Source: an uncultured Lachnospiraceae bacterium
GTDB lineage: Bacteria > Bacillota > Clostridia > Lachnospirales > Lachnospiraceae
Length of the DNA stretch: 64,000 nucleotides
Assembly: GCA_910586315.1 (NCBI GenBank)
Contig: CAJUIP010000012.1
Span: 1-64,000, forward strand
Direction of reading: 5' to 3'
The position numbers were made by a program, and so were the translations under genes. This document shows, one piece after another, positions 35,132-42,420 of this stretch (position 1 is its first letter; every line of letters begins with the position of its first letter). The notes beneath the pieces are model-generated. The model was not told where the DNA came from and did not search any database. It saw only the letters and a program-made list of their open reading frames with translations.

Positions 35132-36085
35132 CTAAAACTGTACGATCTGTTTAATTTCCTGGGCAGGCTCCACAGACTCCGCATAGAGCACAGGACCCAC
35201 CCCATCATAATCCTGCCAGAACTCATAGGCAATCTTTGCTCGTACCTTTACCCATTTTCCCGTCTCCAGGGACCTTGCCTCCCTGGCCTTGCAGATAAAG
35301 CCAAGAAACGTCATATCTGCCTCACAGCAGGTCATGGCCATGCGGCCGGGAACAAAATAATTTTTCGGAAACTCCGGGGATTTTAAAACCATGGCTGTGA
35401 ATTCCACCACTTTATCCTCGTATCGATCCTCTTTATCAAGGGCGTCAATATACCAGATTCCATAGGCGTCCGGAGAAATTTCAATCACATCGGCCTTCAC
35501 ATCATATGGCAGGTCCTCTTCCAGAACTTCCTGCTCGATTTCACCCTCTGCATCCTCAAAAATCATCTCCGCCTGAGGGTTCAGAGCCTTCAGTCCTCTG
35601 CGATATTTGAGAATATTCTCATCGCTTACGTCATCGCAGCGGTTCATGATGATTAACTCAGAGTTTCTCACCAAAAGCCCGAGAAGCGGCTTCATATTAT
35701 TTAAATAAAGATCAAAGGTGGACCCGTCAATAATGGTAATCTGTTGGAACAGCTGCCAGTCTTCTGGCAGATGGAGCTGATCCTGAGGCCACATACCGTT
35801 CCATTCAATGAGAACGCGTTCCGGATCATAGAGGGCTTCCATTCGTCCAAAGAAATCTTCGTCCATCTCCGAAGCATCATCCACCGTAATTACCTTGGTG
35901 TGGGTCCTCTTTAACAGCTCCTTATCATATTCCGTATCCCCTTCCTCACAGAGAATCAGGACTGTGGTTCCATCGGACTGGAAATATTCCTGCTGTAAAG
36001 TATAGGAAATAAACTGCGTTTTTCCTGCCTCGAGAAAGCCGTTAATTAGAAATACCGGCATTCTGTCTTCCTTATTACCGTTCAT
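35132..36085 (-). CDS. G3E (CobW-like) GTPase fused to a DUF1980/YcgQ-like domain
   Basis: The 317-aa protein starts with a P-loop GTPase domain (INGFLEAGKTQFI, IMNRCDD in the base-recognition position) and ends with about 100 residues (FVPGRMAMTCCEADMTFLGF) like the C-terminal domain of TIGR03943/DUF1980 proteins, with a Cys pair that could bind metal. It follows the His-rich COG0523 GTPase by 12 nt and has AGGAG upstream. Both are probably metal-insertion chaperones; zinc is suggested by the adjoining znu genes. Confidence 0.75.
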   Translation of the reverse strand: MNGNKEDRMPVFLINGFLEAGKTQFISYTLQQEYFQSDGTTVLILCEEGDTEYDKELLKRTHTKVITVDDASEMDEDFFGRMEALYDPERVLIEWNGMWPQDQLHLPEDWQLFQQITIIDGSTFDLYLNNMKPLLGLLVRNSELIIMNRCDDVSDENILKYRRGLKALNPQAEMIFEDAEGEIEQEVLEEDLPYDVKADVIEISPDAYGIWYIDALDKEDRYEDKVVEFTAMVLKSPEFPKNYFVPGRMAMTCCEADMTFLGFICKAREARSLETGKWVKVRAKIAYEFWQDYDGVGPVLYAESVEPAQEIKQIVQF

Positions 36086-36097
36086 ATTTTCTCCTGA

Positions 36098-37231
36098 CTA
36101 TTTTCCAAACACTTCTCTCAGCTCGTCTTCCTTCAGGTTAGAGCCGATTACACACACTTTTCCTGTATAAATCGGAGAACCGGTACGGATCTCCGTCTCC
36201 TCCGGCACCAGATCAAAATAATGCCAGACTCCGTTTTCATCGGGCAGCATTCCCTTAGCACGGAGCACCACGCCGTATTTTTCGCTGTGAGCCAGATCCT
36301 TAAGAACCGCTTCCAGCTTCTCCAGACTGATGGTGCGGCTGGTTTCAAGCCCCCAGCTTGTAAACACTTCATCAGCATCATGACCATGGTGATGATGGTG
36401 CTCATGGCCGCATCCACATTCCTCGTCATGGTCATGATGATGGTGGTGCTCATGGCCGCATCCGCATTCCTCGTCATGATCGTGATGATGGTGATGCTCA
36501 TGGCCGCATCCGCATTCCTCGTCATGATCGTGATGATGGTGGTGCTCATGGCCGCATCCGCATTCCTCATCATGATCGTGATGGTGATGATGGCCGTGTT
36601 TTACTTCCTCTAAAAGCTCTGCCGCCATGTCATCTGCCGGCTTTTCAATAATTTCCAGAAGCTGGACTCCCGTAAGTTTGCTGATAGGCGTTGTGATGAT
36701 GGCTGCTTTGGGATTCTTTTCACGAATCAGATCTACACTGGCAGCTACCTTATCCGCGTCCGCCACATCCGTTCTGCTCAAAACAATAGTCCCAGCGCTT
36801 TCGATCTGATTATTGAAAAATTCGCCGAAATTCTTCATATACATTTTGCACTTCTGTGCATCCACAACGGTCACAGAACCGTTTAAAGCCACATCAATTT
36901 CTCCCGCCACATCGCAGACAGCCTTCATTACATCGGAAAGCTTGCCCACACCGGACGGCTCAATGATGACACGGTCCGGGGCGTACTTGGAAAGCACCTC
37001 AGACAAAGAACGTCCAAAATCTCCCACCAGAGAGCAGCAGATACAGCCAGAATTCATCTCGCGGATCTCAATGCCGGAATCCTGTAAAAAACCACCGTCG
37101 ATGCCAATCTCTCCAAACTCATTCTCAATGAGAACCACCTTTTCTCCCGCAATGGCCTCTTCCAGCAATTTTTTTATGAATGTTGTTTTTCCAGCTCCTA
37201 AAAATCCAGAAATAATATCGATTTTTGTCAT
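36098..37231 (-). CDS. COG0523 zinc-type GTPase with four His/Cys-rich repeats
   Basis: The 377-aa G3E GTPase has Walker A GFLGAGKTTF, the metal motif GCICCS (CxCC), a switch region EPSGVGK and the C-terminal CobW_C domain. Between the domains lies a 16-residue unit (HHHHHDHDEECGCGHE) repeated four times, with a partial fifth. The family hands zinc to target enzymes when zinc is scarce. The start at 37231 follows AAGGAATTAGGA; a longer open frame to 37450 runs through an inverted repeat and is rejected. Confidence 0.9.
   Translation of the reverse strand: MTKIDIISGFLGAGKTTFIKKLLEEAIAGEKVVLIENEFGEIGIDGGFLQDSGIEIREMNSGCICCSLVGDFGRSLSEVLSKYAPDRVIIEPSGVGKLSDVMKAVCDVAGEIDVALNGSVTVVDAQKCKMYMKNFGEFFNNQIESAGTIVLSRTDVADADKVAASVDLIREKNPKAAIITTPISKLTGVQLLEIIEKPADDMAAELLEEVKHGHHHHHDHDEECGCGHEHHHHHDHDEECGCGHEHHHHHDHDEECGCGHEHHHHHDHDEECGCGHEHHHHHGHDADEVFTSWGLETSRTISLEKLEAVLKDLAHSEKYGVVLRAKGMLPDENGVWHYFDLVPEETEIRTGSPIYTGKVCVIGSNLKEDELREVFGK
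36382..36590 (-). repeat. 48-bp tandem repeat coding the metal-binding array
   Basis: Four nearly identical 48-bp units lie in frame inside the COG0523 GTPase gene. Each unit codes five His, HDHDEE, CGCGHE. Most differences are silent third-base changes, which suggests recent expansion with selection for the protein sequence. Confidence 0.9.
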
Positions 37232-37292
37232 TCCTAATTCCTTCTTTCTATATATAGTGCAAAAAACCTTTTGATCCCAATATCTGTTACTA

Positions 37293-37320
37293 ACTTTATC
37301 ACAATTTTTTCCAATGTCAA
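37293..37320 (-). promoter_or_regulatory. Probable promoter of the GTPase pair
   Basis: On the minus strand TTGACA (37315-37320), 16 nt, TAAAGT (37293-37298). It lies 62 nt upstream of the start codon. I could not identify a clear Zur box. Confidence 0.5.
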
Positions 37321-37360
37321 CCGCCGTCCACAAATTTAATAAAGCATCTAATAAAACCTG

Positions 37361-37471
37361 TAACAGTTCAGATAACCATGGAACGGCTGCGACATACGGC
37401 CATTTAGAATCGTCAAGGCAATGGGCCGTATGCCCGGGCGAGGTGAACACGAAGGCCCGTCTGAACTGTTG
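37361..37471. repeat. Nested inverted repeat (two-stem structure)
   Basis: The outer arms AACAGTTCAGA / TCTGAACTGTT (37362-37372, 37460-37470) enclose inner arms CATACGGCC / GGCCGTATG (37393-37401, 37424-37432). The element lies between znuB and the GTPase gene, oriented so that either strand could fold. It looks like a structured dispersed repeat. Confidence 0.75.
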
Positions 37472-37538
37472 CCAAGGCCTGCATAGCCATTCATCCCTGC
37501 GGAGATTTCATACGGACTGTTAATGCAGAGCAAACCTC

Positions 37539-38354
37539 CTATCTGCAGCGGACGGTCCGCACTATGGTAAACAGCAGGAAAGCCGTCATATTCACAACCA
37601 CCACGCTGGCTCCCGCCGGAATGGAATACGCATAAGACAATACCAGTCCCGCGAAAAAACAGACCACCGACACACATCCGGAAGAAACCGCCACTCCCGA
37701 AAAACTCTTAAACACCCGCATCGAAGTTAACGAAGGAAAAATCACCAGGCTGGAAATCAACATGGCTCCCATCATCCGCATTCCCAAAACGATGGTTACA
37801 GCCGTAAGCACCGCAATCATCATGCTGTACGCAGAAACATTGACTCCTGTTGCTCTGGCAAAACTCTCATCAAAAGTCACTGCAAACACCTTATTATAAC
37901 AAAGAGCGAACATTCCTAAGACCACAGCCGACAGCGCGGCGCTTAAAGTCACATCCACCTTGCTCATGGCCAGAATACTGCCGAACATATAACTGCTCAC
38001 ATCGGTGGTCATTCCCGTGGTCAGTGAAGTAACGATGATTCCCACCGCCAGGGACCCCGCCGATATCATGGCAATGGCCGCATCGCTCTTAATCTTACCG
38101 TTTTCTGTAATCCGAAGCAGCAAAACGGCCGCCAGAACCACCACAGGAATGGATACCAGAAGGGGCGCCCATCCAAAGGCAATGGCCGCAGAAAGAGCGC
38201 CGAAGGAGACATGGGATAAACCGTCCCCGATCATGGAATACCGCTTTAAAACAAGACTGACCCCCAACAGGGAGGCGCACAAGGATATGAAAAGCCCACT
38301 GATCAGCGCCCGGACAATAAAAGGATAAGAAAGCATCTCTCTTAGCAGCTCCAT
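37539..38354 (-). CDS. znuB: Zinc ABC transporter permease (ZnuB/AdcB)
   Basis: The 271-aa ABC-3 family permease has about eight membrane helices and the family motifs KRYSMIGDGLSHVSFG and DESFARATGVN. It overlaps the znuC stop by 13 nt. It is the last gene of the minus-strand znu operon. Confidence 0.92.
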   Translation of the reverse strand: MELLREMLSYPFIVRALISGLFISLCASLLGVSLVLKRYSMIGDGLSHVSFGALSAAIAFGWAPLLVSIPVVVLAAVLLLRITENGKIKSDAAIAMISAGSLAVGIIVTSLTTGMTTDVSSYMFGSILAMSKVDVTLSAALSAVVLGMFALCYNKVFAVTFDESFARATGVNVSAYSMMIAVLTAVTIVLGMRMMGAMLISSLVIFPSLTSMRVFKSFSGVAVSSGCVSVVCFFAGLVLSYAYSIPAGASVVVVNMTAFLLFTIVRTVRCR

Positions 38355-39064
38355 CCGTTTGAACCCCCTAAAAATTCTTTTCCAAAGGCTGTCTTTTTGT
38401 ATTCTTCCGCCGGACCGTAGAACTGAACGGTCTGCTTTAAATGCAGAATCTTATTGGCCTGAACTACGATATTCTGGATATCATGGGATACCATCAGCAC
38501 AGCCACGTTTTCCTCCCTGTTTAAATGGCGGATCACCTGGTAAAAATCCTGGGCGGTGGACGGGTCAAGGCCCGTAATGGGTTCATCCAAAATCAAAAGC
38601 TTATCAGTGGCGCAAAGGGCCCTGGCAATCAGTGTCCTCTGTTTTTGCCCGCCAGAAAGGTCCCGGTAGCAGCTTTTCTTTAAGTCCATGATCCCAAGGC
38701 GTTCCATATTCATATCCGCCTTTTCCTTTTCTGCCCCAGAGTAAAAGGGCCGGTTCCCCCGTTTTCCAAGGCAGCCGGAAATTACCACTTCCCGGACCGT
38801 GGCCGGGAAATCTTTCTGGGCCGGGGTCTGCTGAGGCAGATACCCGATGCCGGATTTTTTCAAGTCCCCGGACAAGGTAAGGAGCCCTCCCGTGGGCTTT
38901 AAGAGCCCCAAAAGTCCCTTCATAAGCGTACTTTTCCCAGAACCGTTTTCCCCCACAATGCAGAGATAATCACCTTCATTGATCTCCATGGAAACATTCT
39001 TAACCACATCATAATTTTCGTATCCGAAATCCACATGCTCACATTTTAATAACGGCTGATTCAT
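38342..39064 (-). CDS. znuC: Zinc ABC transporter ATP-binding protein (ZnuC/AdcC)
   Basis: The 240-aa ATPase has Walker A GENGSGKST, signature LSGGQKQR and Walker B LLILDEPITGLD. The ATG at 39064 overlaps the znuA stop (ATGA); a GTG two codons earlier is an alternative. Confidence 0.93.
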   Translation of the reverse strand: MNQPLLKCEHVDFGYENYDVVKNVSMEINEGDYLCIVGENGSGKSTLMKGLLGLLKPTGGLLTLSGDLKKSGIGYLPQQTPAQKDFPATVREVVISGCLGKRGNRPFYSGAEKEKADMNMERLGIMDLKKSCYRDLSGGQKQRTLIARALCATDKLLILDEPITGLDPSTAQDFYQVIRHLNREENVAVLMVSHDIQNIVVQANKILHLKQTVQFYGPAEEYKKTAFGKEFLGGSNGWSC

Positions 39065-40098
39065 TTGCACAGTCCCTCTCGCAGATTTTTCACATTTTGT
39101 TCCATCAGATCAAGGTAGGTCGCGCCATCCTCAAATTCCCTCCTGGTTACATTGTGGCAGGAATGAAATAAGAGCGGCTGCGCTCCTGTTTCCTCCGATA
39201 TAATCTCCGCTACCCGGCGGCTCGATAGTTCCAGATAATATATCGCTGGAAGACGTTCTTCCCGTACTTTATCAATCAGATACGCGATGGTTTTTGCGCT
39301 GGGTTCCGTGTCAGAGGAACAGCCGGAAAATGCCGCCCGGTACCGAAGGTCATAGGCATCGGCGAAATACCGCAGTGGAAATTTATCTCCCATGATTATA
39401 ATATCATGAATCGCTTCCGCCCGCACTGCCCTGAATTCTCCGTCCAGAGCTTTTAACTTTTTTAAGTATTCTGATGCGGACGTCTCATAGGCGGCGCTGT
39501 TTTGGGGATCCGCCTCTTTTAAAGTATCCCGGATTACTTCCACCATTGTTACAGCGTTTACCGGAGACGTCCAGATATGCTCATCGTATTCAATCTCATA
39601 TTGGCTTTCCTCTTCAAATGCAGGGCCGTGATCGTCACGGCTCTCCTCCCCGGCGTCTTCCATGCCCTCCACCACTTCTTCCGCCACCACATCTGCATGA
39701 TCCATCATGAAAACCACGTCCATATCTTCTGTACCCAGGGAGTCCAGCACCTGCTTTAACCACAGCTCCATGGAGCCGCCGTTGGCAATCAGCACATCGG
39801 CATCCTGTATGAGACGGATGTCCTTTGGCGTTGGCTCAAAGGAATGGCTGTCCATGCCGGCCGGAATCACCAGAAAAAGGTTCACATGGTCTCCTGCCAC
39901 CTGTCGCACAAAATCATAGTATGGAAACAGAGTAGTCACCACCGTAATCCGGGCCGCACATTTTTTCTCTTTGTCCCATTCCTCCGGCTTTTCGGCTTTG
40001 TCTTCGCTGCATCCCGTAAGGACATATAAAAGAAACATCGCTGCAAAGATCAGCCATGCTTCCCACCGTCCATTCTGTTTTCTGCCTGATACGTTCAA
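39061..40098 (-). CDS. znuA: Zinc ABC transporter binding lipoprotein (ZnuA/AdcA)
   Basis: The 345-aa cluster A-I binding protein has a lipobox LTGC (Cys30), metal-site motifs GMDSHSFEPTP and DEHIWTSPVNA, a third His in LLFHSCHN, and a short acidic loop (EEVVEGMEDAGEESRDD) before the second His, the place where zinc-type proteins carry a His/acid loop. The start is a TTG at 40098 with GAGG 7-8 nt upstream. It follows the HAD gene by 20 nt. Confidence 0.9.
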   Translation of the reverse strand: MNVSGRKQNGRWEAWLIFAAMFLLYVLTGCSEDKAEKPEEWDKEKKCAARITVVTTLFPYYDFVRQVAGDHVNLFLVIPAGMDSHSFEPTPKDIRLIQDADVLIANGGSMELWLKQVLDSLGTEDMDVVFMMDHADVVAEEVVEGMEDAGEESRDDHGPAFEEESQYEIEYDEHIWTSPVNAVTMVEVIRDTLKEADPQNSAAYETSASEYLKKLKALDGEFRAVRAEAIHDIIIMGDKFPLRYFADAYDLRYRAAFSGCSSDTEPSAKTIAYLIDKVREERLPAIYYLELSSRRVAEIISEETGAQPLLFHSCHNVTRREFEDGATYLDLMEQNVKNLREGLCK

Positions 40099-40118
40099 AC
40101 GATTTCCTCGTCTTTCTT

Positions 40119-40808
40119 TTATCCTTTTCTATCACAAAGGATTCCCTGATTTTTCTCAAGTATTCCTATCATATCCTTAGGCGTCTCAATTAAATAGTCC
40201 GGCGAAAATTTCTGAAGCTCTTCCCTTCCCCGGAATCCCCATAAAACGCCTATGGTAGTCATTTTGGCGTTCTTTCCCGTCTGCATATCCGTATTGGTGT
40301 CCCCAAAATACAGGCACTCCTCCGGCTTTGCACCCAGGCTGCCCGCAGCCGTGAGCGCTCCGGTGGGATCCGGCTTCTTTGGAATCCCCTCCTTCTCCCC
40401 GATCACCGCATCGAAACATCCCTTCCCGAACACGGCCTCCACCGTATTGACGGCCTGTGCATGGGGCTTATTGGATACCACTGCAAGCTTCATTCCCCGC
40501 TTTCTCAAATAGGAAAGAAGCCCGGGAATTCCCTCATAGGCATGCAGATTATAAAGACAGTTTTCCGCGAATATTTCCATATAAACCGGAAGAATCTCCT
40601 CATAGTGAACCAGCCCGGCATCGCCGCCTGCAAGCAGGGACCGGCGCATCTGCATCTTGTATCCGTCACCCACAATATGCATCATCTGTTCTTCTGTCAG
40701 CGGCCCCAGCTGAAACTGCTTCAGGGCCAAATTGGTACAGTATGTCAATGCATGAATGGAATTTACCAGCGTTCCATCCAGATCAAAAACAGCACATTTA
40801 TAATCCAT
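40119..40808 (-). CDS. HAD-family phosphatase (Gph-like)
   Basis: The 229-aa protein has HAD motif I FDLDGTLVNS, motif II VSNKPH, a Lys in PKKPDPTG, and motif IV YFGDTNTDMQTG. Family members dephosphorylate phosphoglycolate or other small phosphates. The ATG at 40808 has GGAG 7 nt upstream. It is the first gene before znuACB and probably shares their transcript; a link to zinc is unclear. Confidence 0.88.
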   Translation of the reverse strand: MDYKCAVFDLDGTLVNSIHALTYCTNLALKQFQLGPLTEEQMMHIVGDGYKMQMRRSLLAGGDAGLVHYEEILPVYMEIFAENCLYNLHAYEGIPGLLSYLRKRGMKLAVVSNKPHAQAVNTVEAVFGKGCFDAVIGEKEGIPKKPDPTGALTAAGSLGAKPEECLYFGDTNTDMQTGKNAKMTTIGVLWGFRGREELQKFSPDYLIETPKDMIGILEKNQGILCDRKG

Positions 40809-41005
40809 TGCAATCTCCATTCCGGCGCATACACTTCTTTTCTGCGCCCTGCTTTCTGTGTTTTATGCCGTTCAGCGGATGCTGAACGCCCGCCCCTTAA
40901 AACATGCATTGCGGGATGTCCCCCATTCTATCATAATCTGTTCCCCTTTACAAGAAAGAATTCCTTTCCCCTCACGCTTCTCCTCATGCCCCGTTATCGT
41001 TCCCC

Positions 41006-41057
41006 CGATGCTTCTTGTCCACCTCCAACGGGCAAGAAGATGCCCCTCCCGTGAACA
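41006..41057 (+). repeat. Family A structured repeat, right part
   Basis: CGATGCTTCTTGTCC, a short loop, GGGCAAGAAGATGCCCCTCC and CGTGAAC match the distal part of the copy at 58430-58480. It lies in the 394-nt gap between the divergent HAD and PTS-type genes. Confidence 0.75.
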
Positions 41058-41202
41058 AAAATCATGTTCCCATTTTTTCACAAAGCTCGTTACTTTATTA
41101 TCAATCTTTCCGATTCCTCTTGCTTTTTACAGACACCTGTGGCAGAATACGGTAACTGACAAGCTTGTTACATATTTAACACATTCCAGGAGGGAAAGAC
41201 GT

Positions 41203-42213
41203 ATGAAAGAATTTTTAGAAAGAAAGCAGGTCCGTTTCTCTGTCCAGACCTATTTCATTGATGCTCTGGGAGCCATGGCTTTCGGCCTGTTTGCCTCCCT
41301 TTTAATCGGAACAATTTTTTCCACTCTCGGCGATAAAACACAGATTGCCATTTTCTCCACGATTGCAGCCTATGCAAAAAGCGCCACCGGTGCAGCCCTC
41401 GGCGTTTCCATCGCCTATGCTTTAAAGGCTCCCCAGCTCGTCCTGTTCTCTGCCGCCACCGTCGGGATCGCGGGAAATGAACTTGGCGGCCCTGTGGGCG
41501 CCCTGGTTGCCACCATTGTGGCCACAGAGCTTGGCAAAATCGTTTCCAAAGAAACGCGTGTGGATATTCTTGTTACGCCCGGTGTCACCATTATTTCCGG
41601 CGTCCTGATCGCTCAGTTTGCGGGGCCCGGCGTTTCCCGTTTTATGACTCTCTTCGGGAACATGGTAAAAACAGCCACAGAGATGCAGCCCTTCTTTATG
41701 GGAATTCTGGTTTCCGCTCTCATAGGAATCGCCCTGACTTTACCCATCAGCAGCGCCGCCATCTGCATCATGTTAAGTCTTGACGGGATCGCAGGAGGAG
41801 CGGCCACAGCCGGCTGCTGCGCCCAGATGGTCGGCTTTGCCGTTTTAAGCTTCCGTGAAAACGGCTGGGGCGGACTTTTCGCCCAGGGTCTTGGAACCTC
41901 CATGCTCCAGATGGGCAACATCGTAAAGAACCCGAGGATCTGGATTGCCCCCACACTGGCTTCCATGGTGACCGGACCCATCTCCACTCTGGTATTCCGT
42001 CTGGAAAATATCCCTGCCGGATCCGGAATGGGAACCTGCGGCCTGGTGGGCCCCATCGGCATTTATACGGCCATGCCTGAGGGAGGCCTTAACATGTGGC
42101 TTGGCATTCTTCTTATATGCTTTCTTCTTCCCGCCGTTCTTACTCTGGCCTTTGGATCCGTTTTAAGAAGAACTGGCTGGATTAAGGAAGGGGATTTAAA
42201 GCTGGACTTATAG
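41203..42213 (+). CDS. PTS-type EIIC membrane protein (PTS_EIIC_2 family)
   Basis: The 336-aa membrane protein has about eight to ten helices, Gly-rich loops (GIAGNELGGPVGALVATIV, GSGMGTCGLVGPIG) and matches the stand-alone IIC-like family, which lacks attached IIA/IIB domains. No PTS partner lies nearby, so the substrate and even phosphotransfer are uncertain. AGGAGGG lies 8 nt before the ATG at 41203; the longer open frame upstream covers the family A repeat. Confidence 0.8.
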   Translation: MKEFLERKQVRFSVQTYFIDALGAMAFGLFASLLIGTIFSTLGDKTQIAIFSTIAAYAKSATGAALGVSIAYALKAPQLVLFSAATVGIAGNELGGPVGALVATIVATELGKIVSKETRVDILVTPGVTIISGVLIAQFAGPGVSRFMTLFGNMVKTATEMQPFFMGILVSALIGIALTLPISSAAICIMLSLDGIAGGAATAGCCAQMVGFAVLSFRENGWGGLFAQGLGTSMLQMGNIVKNPRIWIAPTLASMVTGPISTLVFRLENIPAGSGMGTCGLVGPIGIYTAMPEGGLNMWLGILLICFLLPAVLTLAFGSVLRRTGWIKEGDLKLDL

Positions 42214-42273
42214 AATAAGGGCAGACGGCCTCTTCGTTGTTCCCGGCAGGAACTTTATCGTAAGTTCATCCTT

Positions 42274-42306
42274 GCATCTTCTTGCCTGCGTGCCGCAGAC
42301 AAGAAA
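42274..42306 (-). repeat. Family A repeat remnant
   Basis: GCATCTTCTTGCCTGCG, then CCGCAGACAAGAAAC: the central hairpin of family A in reverse orientation, without the CCCCTCCCG end. Confidence 0.55.
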
Positions 42307-42346
42307 CACGCGGCATCCGCCTAATCATGTTTTTTCGACGAATTCA

Positions 42347-42375
42347 TTGACTATATGCGCTTAAAGTATTAAGAT
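42347..42375 (+). promoter_or_regulatory. Promoter of the surface protein gene
   Basis: TTGACT (42347-42352), 17 nt, TAAGAT (42370-42375), 46 nt before the start codon. Confidence 0.6.
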
Positions 42376-42420
42376 TAAATCATGGGTGATTTTCCCAAAA
42401 AATTCAGGAGGTAACAAAAA

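Noticed and set aside
36382..36590. Regularly spaced repeats that could suggest a CRISPR array
   Set aside because: Units are directly tandem, 48 bp, without spacers, and in frame within the GTPase gene.
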